Shown here: positions 45,776-54,917 of the stretch, piece by piece | Numbering within the stretch: position 1 is the first letter of the stretch | Layout of the letters: each line of letters begins with the position of its first letter | Assembly: GCA_016933045.1 (NCBI GenBank) | Contig: JAFGBR010000050.1 | Coordinates: forward strand, 124,001-188,000 | Direction of reading: 5' to 3' | From: Marinilabiliaceae bacterium | GTDB lineage: Bacteria > Bacteroidota > Bacteroidia > Bacteroidales > Marinilabiliaceae | Length of the DNA stretch: 64,000 nucleotides | Translations under genes and position numbers: made by a program | Notes under the pieces: model-generated | What the model was told of the DNA's origin: nothing | Database searches by the model: none | Seen by the model: the letters and a program-made list of their open reading frames with translations, nothing else

Positions 45776-45805
45776 AAAAATCCCGTAAATAAACGGGATC
45801 TTTTT
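45774..45805. terminator. Bidirectional terminator between the GNAT-nitrilase gene and dnaJ
   Basis: ATCCCGT-AAATAA-ACGGGAT forms a 7-bp stem with a run of A on the left and five T on the right, so it can end both convergent transcripts. Confidence 0.8.
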
Positions 45806-45811
45806 ATATTA

Positions 45812-46969
45812 CTAGTCAAACATATTTCGCATTCGACTAAAAAAGTTTTGTTCCTGATCTTCAGCTTTTGGAGAAAAGGCATCAGACTCCTTTAACTTCT
45901 CAATTATTTTTCTATCTTCTTTCGTTACATCTTTTGGAATAAACACATTAATCCGAACCAATAAATCGCCACGTCCATAGCCATTTATTTCAGGTATTCC
46001 TTTACCTCTTAATCGTAATATCTTACCAGGCTGGGTTCCGGGATCAATTTTCACTTTTACTCTACCTTCAATAGTAGGAATTTCAACTGGAGCTCCCAAT
46101 ATTGCATCGGGTATACTCACATTCAAATGGTAAATTAAGTCGCTACCATCACGTATTAATTCGGGATGTTTTTCTTCTTCTATTACAATTAACAAATCAC
46201 CATTTACCCCTCCCCGTCGAGCAGCATTACCTTTTCCTGAAACTGACAATTGCATGCCTTCTTCAACTCCGGCAGGAATATTAATACTAATTACCTCATC
46301 AGCCTTTACAATACCTTCCCCTGCACAATGAGGACATTTATTAACAACAATTTTACCTTCACCTCCGCAAGTTGGACAAACCGATGATGTTTGCATCTGA
46401 CCCAGAATAGTATTTGAAATACGAGTTACCTGTCCTGTTCCCCTACATGTTGAACAGGTTGTATACCCCGAGCTACCCTGGGCTCCCGATCCGGAACAAT
46501 GGCTACATTCGACATATTTCTTAACCTTAATTTTCTTTTCAACACCATTAGCAATTTCGTTCAGGTTCAGTTTAACTTTAACCCGAAGGTTTGTTCCTTT
46601 ATTAACACGTCGTCCGCCCCGCGATGATCCAAAACCACCGAAGCCACCAAAACCGCCAAAGCCACCGCCAAAAATATCTCCAAAATGAGAGAAAATATCT
46701 TCCATAGACATACCACCACCGCCAAAGCCTCCACCGGCAGCACCGCCAACACCTGCATGTCCAAATTGATCGTAACGCTGTCTCTTTTCAGGATTACTTA
46801 GTACCTCATAAGCCTCAGCAGCTTCTTTAAACTTCTCTTCCGAAGCCTTGTCTCCCGGGTTTTTATCAGGATGATATTGAATAGCTTTCTTCCGATAAGC
46901 TTTTTTTATCTCATCGGCTGTGGCATTTTTTGACACCTCAAGTATTTCGTAATAATCTCTTTTTGACAT
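45812..46969 (-). CDS. dnaJ: Chaperone protein DnaJ
   Basis: DnaJ delivers substrates to DnaK and stimulates its ATPase. The 385-residue protein is of the full type I form: J domain (1-70) with HPD in YHPDKNPG, a Gly/Phe-rich linker (about 75-115), four zinc-finger repeats ([24 protein letters not shown] and CPHCAGEG), and the C-terminal substrate-binding domains. It follows grpE by 13 bases; dnaK is not in this window. Confidence 0.97.
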   Translation of the reverse strand: MSKRDYYEILEVSKNATADEIKKAYRKKAIQYHPDKNPGDKASEEKFKEAAEAYEVLSNPEKRQRYDQFGHAGVGGAAGGGFGGGGMSMEDIFSHFGDIFGGGFGGFGGFGGFGSSRGGRRVNKGTNLRVKVKLNLNEIANGVEKKIKVKKYVECSHCSGSGAQGSSGYTTCSTCRGTGQVTRISNTILGQMQTSSVCPTCGGEGKIVVNKCPHCAGEGIVKADEVISINIPAGVEEGMQLSVSGKGNAARRGGVNGDLLIVIEEEKHPELIRDGSDLIYHLNVSIPDAILGAPVEIPTIEGRVKVKIDPGTQPGKILRLRGKGIPEINGYGRGDLLVRINVFIPKDVTKEDRKIIEKLKESDAFSPKAEDQEQNFFSRMRNMFD

Positions 46970-46982
46970 CTATTTTGTTTTC

Positions 46983-47579
46983 TTATTCTCCAACAACAAC
47001 TTTAGAAAAACGTATTACTTTCTCGTTTAATAAGTATCCTTTTTCAACACAATCTACCACTTTTCCTTTCATCTCGGGTGTTGGGGCAGGTATTTTTGTA
47101 ATTGCTTCATGCAAATCTGTATCGAAATCTTTTTCTTTTGCTTCAATCTCCTTTACACCTTGTTGTGACAAAAAGTCTTTAAATTTATTATAAATTAAAT
47201 TGATACCTTTTTTTATCGAATCTAAGTCTTTTGCATCATCTAAATGCGCCAAAGCCCTGTCAAAATCATCAACAACAGGCAATATTCCCTTTAATACACT
47301 TTCCCCAGCCGATTTTGTAAGGTCCATTTTTTCTTTCAGAGTTCTCTTTCTGTAATTGTCAAATTCGGCCGATAATCGAATATGTTTATCATTAATATCG
47401 GCTAATTTTTGATTCAATTCATTAACAAGATTTTCAAAATCAGATCTTTCTTCAGCTGACTCTTCTTCTATCTTTGCCTCTTCTATAATAACCTCTTCGG
47501 GTTGACTTTCTAAATCAAATTTTTCAGCTTTAGGTTCCTGCTTAACAGTCTCTTTTTCTTTTTTTTCTTTCTTGCTCAT
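46983..47579 (-). CDS. grpE: Nucleotide exchange factor GrpE
   Basis: GrpE releases ADP from DnaK. I chose the ATG at 47579 (198 residues); a TTG 33 bases upstream gives a longer, Lys/Asn-rich N-terminus. The first about 60 residues are charged and disordered; a long helix at about 60-110 includes RLSAEFDNYRKRT, and the C-terminal beta domain has the family segment HEAITKIP. The order grpE-dnaJ is typical of Bacteroidota. Confidence 0.94.
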   Translation of the reverse strand: MSKKEKKEKETVKQEPKAEKFDLESQPEEVIIEEAKIEEESAEERSDFENLVNELNQKLADINDKHIRLSAEFDNYRKRTLKEKMDLTKSAGESVLKGILPVVDDFDRALAHLDDAKDLDSIKKGINLIYNKFKDFLSQQGVKEIEAKEKDFDTDLHEAITKIPAPTPEMKGKVVDCVEKGYLLNEKVIRFSKVVVGE

Positions 47580-47695
47580 ATATTGATTCTTTTTATTTTT
47601 TTGAGTCGACAAAGTTAATCAATAATTTTGCCATTTAGAATAAATGGACAAAATGACACACTTTAGTCATCAATTTATTCAGTTAATGCCAAAAA

Positions 47696-47720
47696 AAAAC
47701 AGGACTAAAATCCTGTTTTA
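47696..47720 (-). terminator. Terminator of the redoxin-like gene
   Basis: AAAACAGGA-CTAAAA-TCCTGTTTT forms a 9-bp stem (four of the pairs A-T) 24 bases after the stop of the minus-strand redoxin gene. On the minus strand it is followed by a run of T (A tract at 47691-47699). Confidence 0.75.
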
Positions 47721-47743
47721 ATATAATATAAAATTTATTAAGA

Positions 47744-48274
47744 CTAAGGAGTCGATAATCGATTAAGCGCAGAAGCTATTACACTCATGTCGGATGATAC
47801 AGCAACAATTCGACCATCACCATCAACAAGTATTTTTTTCAAATCAAAAGCTTCAAACTTATTTACAATATCCGATTCCCGACCTTTAAAATCGCATATA
47901 TGAAAAGGATAATTCATTTGATCTGATTCAATGGATTTTATTAATGGATTTTTGAATCGATCTAAAGAGATACTTACTATTGTAAGACCTGTTCCTTTAA
48001 GAAATTCTTGATTTTGATATTTTTCAACCATTCCTGCTTTCAAATGGTTGTCGACCCGCGATGAAGCATCGTAAGAAGCCCAAAAATCAATAAGCAACAT
48101 TTGCCCTTTAAAGTCAGTCGATAAATAATCAACACCGCTGATTAACTTTGAATTGATTTCGGGAGCCCTATCTCCAATCTTCAGTCCAATTGCTGGTTTT
48201 GCAGTTTCATTAATGAATGACAAAAAACAAACCCCCACAATCGTCAGCACAGCTGTCAACTTAATTAATCTCAT
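47744..48274 (-). CDS. Redoxin-domain protein with substituted active-site cysteines
   Basis: The 176-residue protein is counted from the ATG at 48274; the longer frame starting at a TTG is less likely. It has a signal anchor at about 5-22 and a TlpA/redoxin domain. The loop that should read WAS-W-C-P-x-C-R instead reads WAS-Y68-D69-A70-S71-S72-R73, so both redox cysteines are gone. GDRAPEI and VSISLDRF are typical of the fold. The protein cannot be a normal thiol-disulfide enzyme. It stands alone, with its own promoter (48388-48419) and terminator. It is likely periplasmic and may be a binding or regulatory protein. Confidence 0.85.
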   Translation of the reverse strand: MRLIKLTAVLTIVGVCFLSFINETAKPAIGLKIGDRAPEINSKLISGVDYLSTDFKGQMLLIDFWASYDASSRVDNHLKAGMVEKYQNQEFLKGTGLTIVSISLDRFKNPLIKSIESDQMNYPFHICDFKGRESDIVNKFEAFDLKKILVDGDGRIVAVSSDMSVIASALNRLSTP

Positions 48275-48387
48275 GAAATTTGTGTTAGTGAAACAATAAC
48301 GCCACAAAGATTTATAAAATAATGGCGCTTAAAAGATATTTTAGATTAAGGTATCTGATAAAGTGATTAATGTTTTTATTTACGACA

Positions 48388-48419
48388 CAAAGATATGCTC
48401 TAAAACAGAAAAATTCCAA
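48388..48419 (-). promoter_or_regulatory. Promoter of the redoxin-like gene
   Basis: On the minus strand a TTG (48419-48417) and a perfect -7 box TATCTTTG (48395-48388) are separated by 21 bases, the standard Bacteroidota spacing. The leader to the ATG at 48274 would be about 107 bases. Confidence 0.55.
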
Positions 48420-48577
48420 CATTTTTCGCTTTGAATTTTCACAAAAAATGTTAATTTATTAGCAACATTTACATAATATATTGATAATGAACATTTTAGT
48501 TAGTGCAACGTAATAAAAAATTGATGTCAAGTATTATAATATACTGATGCATTGATAGTAGTTATCAGTTTCTTTTT

Positions 48578-49885
48578 TTAATAAATACGTTTAATTTTAG
48601 CTCCAATTTGGTTTAATCTTGTATCAATTTGTTCATAACCTCTATCAATTTGCTCAATATTATGAATTATACTTTTCCCCTGTGCAGATAGTGCTGCAAT
48701 AAGCAATGCAACACCTGCACGAATATCGGGCGAAGTCATAACCGATGCTCGTAATGGGGTTTCTTTATTTAGTCCAATAACCGTAGCTCTATGAGGATCG
48801 CACAAAATAATGCGGGCTCCCATATCAATTAACTTATCAACAAAAAACAATCTACTTTCAAACATTTTTTGATGAATAAGAACACTTCCTTTTGCCTGGG
48901 TAGCAATAACCAGAAAAATACTTAATAAATCGGGGGTAAGTCCGGGCCAAGGAGCATCGGCAATGGTCATTATTGAACCATCAATAAAAGTATCAATTTC
49001 GTAATTAACTTGCGAAGGAATATAAATATCATCGTTTCTAAATTCCATTTTTATACCAAACCGACTAAAAGCCATTGGAATCAACCCAAGTTGATCAATA
49101 CGACAATTCTTAAGTGTTATTTCAGAACCTGTCATAGCAGCCAACCCAATAAAACTGCCAACTTCAATCATATCAGGAAGAATAGTATGGTAGCAACCCG
49201 TAAGAGCCTCAACACCTTCAATGGAAAGCAGGTTAGATCCTATTCCCTTTATGTTTGCACCCATCAATTCAAGCATTCGACACAACTGCTGCACATATGG
49301 TTCACATGCAGCGTTATAAATAGTAGTTTTACCCCTGGTAAGCACTGCTGCCATAATAATATTGGCAGTACCTGTTACTGATGCTTCATCTAATAATATA
49401 TATGTACCTTTAAGGTTGGAAGCTTCAACGGTATAAAAAATCTCTTCGGAATCAAATACAAAGTGAGCTCCCAATTTTTCAAACCCAAAGAAATGTGTAT
49501 CTAACCGTCGGCGACCAATTTTATCGCCCCCCGGTTTTGGAAAATATGCTTTACCAAACCTTGCAAGCAATGGCCCCATAATCATTATTGAACCACGCAA
49601 TGATGATGCACGCTTTTTAAAATCGAGCGTTTGCAAATAGGTAATATCAATGTTGTCGGCAATAAAACTACAAGAATTAGATGAATGCCTGTCAATTTTT
49701 ACCCCCATTTTACTGAGTAATTCAATTAAATTATTAACATCTAAAATATTTGGGATGTTAGTAATTGTAACTTTATCGGAGGTTAAAAGCACAGCACTAA
49801 TAACTTGTAAAGCCTCGTTTTTTGCACCTTGAGGATGTATTTCACCAGATAAACAACACCCTCCTTCTATTTCAAAACTACCCAT
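48578..49885 (-). CDS. murA: UDP-N-acetylglucosamine 1-carboxyvinyltransferase MurA
   Basis: MurA transfers enolpyruvate to UDP-GlcNAc, the first committed step of peptidoglycan synthesis. The 435-residue protein has Lys22 in GAKNEAL, RASSLRGSI near 92-100, and the active-site loop FPKPGGDKIG. The residue that is Cys115 in E. coli, the target of fosfomycin, is Asp121 here, so the enzyme should be insensitive to the drug while remaining active. DMIEVGSFIG contains the catalytic Asp equivalent to Asp305. It follows DUF4290 after 33 bases. Confidence 0.95.
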   Translation of the reverse strand: MGSFEIEGGCCLSGEIHPQGAKNEALQVISAVLLTSDKVTITNIPNILDVNNLIELLSKMGVKIDRHSSNSCSFIADNIDITYLQTLDFKKRASSLRGSIMIMGPLLARFGKAYFPKPGGDKIGRRRLDTHFFGFEKLGAHFVFDSEEIFYTVEASNLKGTYILLDEASVTGTANIIMAAVLTRGKTTIYNAACEPYVQQLCRMLELMGANIKGIGSNLLSIEGVEALTGCYHTILPDMIEVGSFIGLAAMTGSEITLKNCRIDQLGLIPMAFSRFGIKMEFRNDDIYIPSQVNYEIDTFIDGSIMTIADAPWPGLTPDLLSIFLVIATQAKGSVLIHQKMFESRLFFVDKLIDMGARIILCDPHRATVIGLNKETPLRASVMTSPDIRAGVALLIAALSAQGKSIIHNIEQIDRGYEQIDTRLNQIGAKIKRIY

Positions 49886-49918
49886 AAAATAAGGAACAGT
49901 TAAGCAAAAAATTTATTG

Positions 49919-50539
49919 CTATTTTTTTACAATTCTTCTTTTTCTGTTGTTTCTATGAAACTGGGTTGAATTACTATTTACTACTCCTCCATTAACATCT
50001 TTAAACTCAGGAATTTTCATCCCTTCCTCTATTTGCAATTTACCACCAGACATCATTCTAATATCATCAAAAACCCTTTCATCAGTAGAAGAATCTTTGT
50101 TGTACATCATAAGCGATTTTTTCATGTGGTTCGCTATTAATTGTATCAACTGCTTTTTTTCTTCTTCATTTTCATGATCAATAGCTTTTTGAATGATTTC
50201 TTCAATCACTTTGCCATAATGCATAAACCTTATTCGGTTATTTTTATAAGGAATAGTTGCCGGTTTTGTATTAAAAGTAGCAGCTTCGGGCAAATCAAAC
50301 GGATAATCAATGTCGAGTTTAAAATTCGACATTATGGCTAAATGATCCCATAATTTATGTTTAAAATCACTCACATCACGTAAATGTGGGAACATGCTAC
50401 CCATTATTCCAATAATTGTTTTGGCGCATTTCATTCGCTCTTCGCGGTCCTCAATTGTCAATGCATGATCAACCATTTTCTGAACATGACGTCCATATTC
50501 AGGTAGCACCAGTTTCTTTCGGTTCGAATTATAATCCAT
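49919..50539 (-). CDS. DUF4290 domain-containing protein
   Basis: The 206-residue soluble protein belongs to a Bacteroidota-specific family of unknown function. It is mostly helical with MDYNSNRKKLVLPEYGRHVQ-type N-terminus and HLRDVSDFKHKLWDHL near 75-90, both recognisable family segments, and a basic C-terminus (NNRKRRIVKK) that could bind nucleic acid. It stands directly upstream of murA and downstream of the helicase gene, a neighbourhood common in the phylum. Confidence 0.85.
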   Translation of the reverse strand: MDYNSNRKKLVLPEYGRHVQKMVDHALTIEDREERMKCAKTIIGIMGSMFPHLRDVSDFKHKLWDHLAIMSNFKLDIDYPFDLPEAATFNTKPATIPYKNNRIRFMHYGKVIEEIIQKAIDHENEEEKKQLIQLIANHMKKSLMMYNKDSSTDERVFDDIRMMSGGKLQIEEGMKIPEFKDVNGGVVNSNSTQFHRNNRKRRIVKK

Positions 50540-50643
50540 CTAAAAAAAGTAATATTCCATTTATGGAATCTGTAAACTATAATAATTTGAAGTTTGTGTA
50601 CAGTTGTAAAGGAGTTTATTAACTGTAAAAATATTAAACAAAT

Positions 50644-52959
50644 CTATGTTAAAATTTTTAGTTTGGCAAATTTTAATAATAATTGTTTTTTTCCTGCATT
50701 ATCAAATTCAACTGTAATTTTGGTATTAGGCAATTGGCCTTCTATTCCTAAAACAATTCCTTTACCAAAACGTTCATGTTCAACTCTCATTCCCGGCTTT
50801 ATTTCAGTTTTACCTATTTCGTGATAATTGAAATTCACTTGTTGATTGGTTTGTCCAACATTAGTCGATTTAAATTTATTTACGGACATTAATGTATTAC
50901 TAAATCCCTTAGAAAATAAATCTGATGGTCGATTATTAAATGATGGCTTTGATTTTGACGCTAACATATCATCGACAGAAATATCGAGGTATTTCTGATC
51001 TATTTCACTTATAAAACGACTTGGATTAGAGAACTTCAATTCTCCGTATTTATATCGACTTTTAGCAAATGAAATAGAAGCATATTGTTCGGCACGTGTT
51101 ATTGCAACATAAAACAACCTTCGTTCTTCTTCAAGCCCTCGTTCATTATCGGTACTTTGCGACGATGGGAAAAGCCCCTCTTCGACACCTACGATATAAA
51201 CATTTTTAAACTCCAACCCTTTAGCGCTGTGAATTGTCATTAATGTTACCTTATCGTTGTCTTCAGCATTATCAGTATCCTGATCTGTCAATAAAGATAC
51301 CTCCTCAAGAAAATTAACAAGCATTGCCGGTTCGCCCGATTCAATTTTATTGGTAGTGAATTCCTTTATAGCATTCAAAAGCTCTTCAACGTTCTCTATT
51401 TTCGATTGATTCTCCATAGATCTATCCTGATGCAAATCTTTCAAAATTCCACTCTCCGACACAATATCTTTTGCAACATCATAAGCAGATGGTTCGGAAA
51501 GCTTCATCATAAAACGCAAAATCAATTCTACAAAATTTTTTAATTTTTGTTGAGTCCCTTTATTAATACCTAATTGAGTAAGATCGGAAGTGGTTAAAAT
51601 ACCCCAAATACTTTTCCCTGTATTACCTGCTGCATCTTCCAATTTAGCAATTGTTGTATTTCCAATTCCTCTTGCAGGATAATTTATTATTCGTTTAAGA
51701 GACTCCTGATCATTAGGATTAACAACTATTCTGAAATAGGCCAAAATATCCTTTATCTCTTTTCGCTGATAAAATGATAAACCTCCGTATATTTTATATG
51801 GATAATTCTTTTTTCGTAACGCTTCTTCAAAAATTCGCGATTGTGCATTAGTGCGATACAGAATAGCAAAATCTTTATATTTGTACTGGTGTCTTAATCT
51901 TCGTTCGGCAATATCGTTTGCAACAATAAATCCCTCTTCAACATCAGAATAAGCTTTTACCACTTTTATTTTATTACCATCTTCCTTTTCAGAGAAAACT
52001 GTTTTAAAAATCTGTCCTTTATTATTGGCAATAATACTATTTGCAGCATTCACAATATTTTTGGTCGATCGATAATTCTGTTCCAGCTTATATATATTGT
52101 ATTTGGGATAATCATTTCGAAAATTAAGTATGTTTTCTATTTTAGCTCCCCTGAAACTATAAATACTTTGGGCATCATCGCCAACAACACAAATATTTTC
52201 ATGCCCTTCGGCCAACTTTTTAATTATTCGATATTGCGATAAATTAGTATCTTGATACTCATCAACCAAAATGTAACTAAACCGCTGCTGATATGATTTT
52301 AACACATCAGGAAAATCGCGAAACAGTATGTTGGTATTTAATAACAAATCGTCAAAATCCATAACCCCCGATTGATAACAATGCTTCATATATCGGGTAT
52401 AAATTTCATAAACCATAGGCTTTTGAGCAGCTCTATCAGCCATCATTCTATTCGTGTCGCGAGTATAAGAAACCGGGGTCACCAGATCATTTTTAGCCGA
52501 TGATATTCTACTCAAAACATCACCGGGTTTATATATCTTATCAGTCAAACTCATTTGCTTAACGATAGATTTTATAACACTTTTAGAGTCGGATGTATCG
52601 TAAATGGTAAATGCCGATGAATAACCAAGTTTTTCAGCTTCGAATCTTAATATACGTGCAAAAATTGAATGAAAAGTTCCCATCCATAAGTATCGGGCAA
52701 CATTATCACCCACAATAGCAGCAATACGTTCTTTCATTTCACGTGCCGCTTTATTAGTAAAGGTAAGTGCCAATATTTTTCCGGGAGGCACTCCCTGCTG
52801 CAAAAGATGAGCAATACGATAAGTAAGCACACGCGTTTTACCCGATCCGGCTCCTGCAATAACAAGCGATGGGCCATCGGTATTTACAACAGCATCACGC
52901 TGAGCTTCATTCAATTCATTTAAATATTCCTGCACGTTTTTGTTAAATTGATATTGCAC
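50644..52959 (-). CDS. UvrD/PcrA-type ATP-dependent DNA helicase
   Basis: The 771-residue SF1A helicase has motif I AGAGSGKT at 35-42, motif Ia TFTNKAA near 66-72, motif II VDEYQDTN near 231, motif III VVGDDAQSIYSFRGA, motif IV EQNYRS, motif V TLMTIHSAKGLEF, and motif VI VAITRAEQYASIS. The C-terminal about 50 residues form a Tudor-like PcrA segment (MRVEHERFGKG). It unwinds DNA in excision and mismatch repair. The start is GTG; no ATG precedes it in the right position. Confidence 0.95.
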   Translation of the reverse strand: MQYQFNKNVQEYLNELNEAQRDAVVNTDGPSLVIAGAGSGKTRVLTYRIAHLLQQGVPPGKILALTFTNKAAREMKERIAAIVGDNVARYLWMGTFHSIFARILRFEAEKLGYSSAFTIYDTSDSKSVIKSIVKQMSLTDKIYKPGDVLSRISSAKNDLVTPVSYTRDTNRMMADRAAQKPMVYEIYTRYMKHCYQSGVMDFDDLLLNTNILFRDFPDVLKSYQQRFSYILVDEYQDTNLSQYRIIKKLAEGHENICVVGDDAQSIYSFRGAKIENILNFRNDYPKYNIYKLEQNYRSTKNIVNAANSIIANNKGQIFKTVFSEKEDGNKIKVVKAYSDVEEGFIVANDIAERRLRHQYKYKDFAILYRTNAQSRIFEEALRKKNYPYKIYGGLSFYQRKEIKDILAYFRIVVNPNDQESLKRIINYPARGIGNTTIAKLEDAAGNTGKSIWGILTTSDLTQLGINKGTQQKLKNFVELILRFMMKLSEPSAYDVAKDIVSESGILKDLHQDRSMENQSKIENVEELLNAIKEFTTNKIESGEPAMLVNFLEEVSLLTDQDTDNAEDNDKVTLMTIHSAKGLEFKNVYIVGVEEGLFPSSQSTDNERGLEEERRLFYVAITRAEQYASISFAKSRYKYGELKFSNPSRFISEIDQKYLDISVDDMLASKSKPSFNNRPSDLFSKGFSNTLMSVNKFKSTNVGQTNQQVNFNYHEIGKTEIKPGMRVEHERFGKGIVLGIEGQLPNTKITVEFDNAGKKQLLLKFAKLKILT

Positions 52960-53048
52960 AAAAATAATGATCTCATTTATGAAACAGATATTTTTTTACA
53001 TCGAAAAGCAATTTTATTATTTCATTCGTCGTTATTAAATAATTGTTA

Positions 53049-53056
53049 TAGTTTTG
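53049..53056 (+). promoter_or_regulatory. Candidate -7 box of the type B-sorted protein gene
   Basis: TAGTTTTG matches TAnnTTTG, 22 bases upstream of the ATG at 53079. No -33 TTG is present at the normal distance. Confidence 0.3.
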
Positions 53057-53078
53057 ATGCCAAAGAGTATTATTTTTT

Positions 53079-54365
53079 ATGAACAGATTTGCTTTATTAC
53101 TTACAATTATATTTGGGTATACATTATTTGCTAATGTTAACAGCCAAATTATAGCTCCATCGGCTAAATATATAGGACTAACCAACTATAGTAGTGGGAA
53201 ACAAGATTCGATATATTTCTTTTTATCAGAAACTGATATTGAACTAATATGCTCAAATTCAGTTATTGGCAACAATTTTTCGTGGTATAAATACGATTTG
53301 TCAACAGATAACTGGGGAACCTCATCAATTGGAAATACTTTTTCTCTTTCAAATATTTCGGATGGTGGATATAAAGTTGAAGTTACAAATAATGGCACAA
53401 CAAGTAAATATATTTGTTGGGTCTTTGTACCTAATGTAACAGGTACTGCCGAAATACATACAGAAAAACCTGATTGTGGTTTTTTAGCATCGTCAGTTAC
53501 TAATGCTACTCCTAAAATACTTACTTATGTCGATATTAATTCTTCAACAAAAACATCGAAAACAATCCCATATCAATATCGCTGGATTTCGGAAAAAAAC
53601 AAGATAGATACCATAGTAAATCAACCTACCTGTGATTTAGAGATATATTATAATGATAACCTATCAGCATCAATTGGCATAGGCAAAGAACAAAATGAAC
53701 TTGCCATATTATTAATGGACATAGGCACTATTTATGTTGATAGCGTTAAAGCTATTAAGGCATATTTTACTCAAAAGTTAACGGAAGAAGAAGATAATAC
53801 AACTGAAGTAGATCCTGAAACATCAGCAAAATTAGAATACATATTTAATGCCTTTCCTGAAACTGGGCAGACAACATTAACTGGGGATACTATTAATACA
53901 ATATTTACATGGGAATTTTTCAAAAAGGTTGGAGATGAAGATGAAAAGATTTCATCCGATCAACATTCATACGAAGCAAAATATTCCTTTACAGATGAAG
54001 GAACGTATTATGCTTCACTAACTGTTAGTAATGATTTTTGTGAAGACATATACGATCAGGCTGGCGAGATTATTGTATCTGATACATACCTGCTGGTACC
54101 AAATGTATTCACTCCAAATGGAGATGGTATTAATGAAACCTTCAAAGTATCATACACTTCAATAAAGAAATTTCAAATGGTCATTGTTAATCGCTGGGGA
54201 CGCATAATGTTTGAGACCACCAAAATAGACGATGGTTGGGATGGCAAATATGGTGGGAAAATGGCTCCTCCTGGAGTTTACTACTACGATGTTGTTGCCG
54301 AAGGATACGATGGTGTTAAGAAACACAAAAAGGGTTTCCTTCACTTAATTACCGATCATAAATAA
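53079..54365 (+). CDS. Secreted protein with gliding-motility-associated (type B) C-terminal sorting domain
   Basis: The 428-residue protein has a signal peptide (about 1-23), an N-terminal beta domain of about 120 residues resembling an Ig-like fold, and an acidic stretch near 240. A PKD-like segment with FTDEGTYYASLTVSN lies near 305-320. The type B sorting domain (about 341-428) starts with NVFTPNGDGINETFKV and contains YGGKMAPPGVYYYDV. This domain directs export through the type IX system, consistent with PorQ in the same window. The cargo function is unknown; the type A pathway domain is absent. Confidence 0.9.
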   Translation: MNRFALLLTIIFGYTLFANVNSQIIAPSAKYIGLTNYSSGKQDSIYFFLSETDIELICSNSVIGNNFSWYKYDLSTDNWGTSSIGNTFSLSNISDGGYKVEVTNNGTTSKYICWVFVPNVTGTAEIHTEKPDCGFLASSVTNATPKILTYVDINSSTKTSKTIPYQYRWISEKNKIDTIVNQPTCDLEIYYNDNLSASIGIGKEQNELAILLMDIGTIYVDSVKAIKAYFTQKLTEEEDNTTEVDPETSAKLEYIFNAFPETGQTTLTGDTINTIFTWEFFKKVGDEDEKISSDQHSYEAKYSFTDEGTYYASLTVSNDFCEDIYDQAGEIIVSDTYLLVPNVFTPNGDGINETFKVSYTSIKKFQMVIVNRWGRIMFETTKIDDGWDGKYGGKMAPPGVYYYDVVAEGYDGVKKHKKGFLHLITDHK

Positions 54366-54372
54366 TAAGCTT

Positions 54373-54903
54373 TTAATATGCTTTTAACTCATCGGATGAT
54401 TTAATTATTTGAATATAATCATCAACCGAAAGACGACCAGCATCTACAACCAATCCTGCTTTATTATAAAATGGTTCACGCTCTTTCAATTTATCAGCAA
54501 TAAATTCCAATAGTTCACTTTCGGTTTTGTTTGCCACTAATGGTCGTTGTTGCTTAGCATGAATCAACCGTTCGAACAAAATTTCGGGCGATAGTTTTAA
54601 ATAAATACTAAGCCCCGAATTATTCATCACATCCATATTGTTATAAAAACAAGGAGAACCGCCTCCTGTACCTATTATCACGTTCTCCATCTCACTTACG
54701 TTCACCAATATTTCATGTTCTGCCAATCGAAAACCATCTTCGCCAAACTTTTCGAAATAAGAACTAATAGTCATTGCATGACGATCTTCGAACAGATGAT
54801 CCATATCGATAAACGACCAATTAATTGACCGGGCTAAAGCATTTCCAAGTGTTGATTTTCCCGATCCCATAAAACCAAGAAGATATATTCGTTTTAATCG
54901 CAT
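54373..54903 (-). CDS. aroK: Shikimate kinase
   Basis: The enzyme phosphorylates shikimate in chorismate synthesis, so it feeds TrpE, encoded in this window. The 176-residue P-loop kinase has Walker A GFMGSGKS at 10-17, Asp34 in FIDMDHLFE, GGGSPC near 80, and the lid Arg in QQRPLV near 118. It starts 14 bases after parC and is probably cotranscribed with parE-parC. Confidence 0.93.
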   Translation of the reverse strand: MRLKRIYLLGFMGSGKSTLGNALARSINWSFIDMDHLFEDRHAMTISSYFEKFGEDGFRLAEHEILVNVSEMENVIIGTGGGSPCFYNNMDVMNNSGLSIYLKLSPEILFERLIHAKQQRPLVANKTESELLEFIADKLKEREPFYNKAGLVVDAGRLSVDDYIQIIKSSDELKAY

Positions 54904-54917
54904 TAAATTTTGTTTGT

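Noticed and set aside
46567-46764. Possible Gly/Val-rich small gene on the minus strand inside dnaJ
   Set aside because: It is a shadow of the repetitive Gly/Phe linker of dnaJ in another frame.
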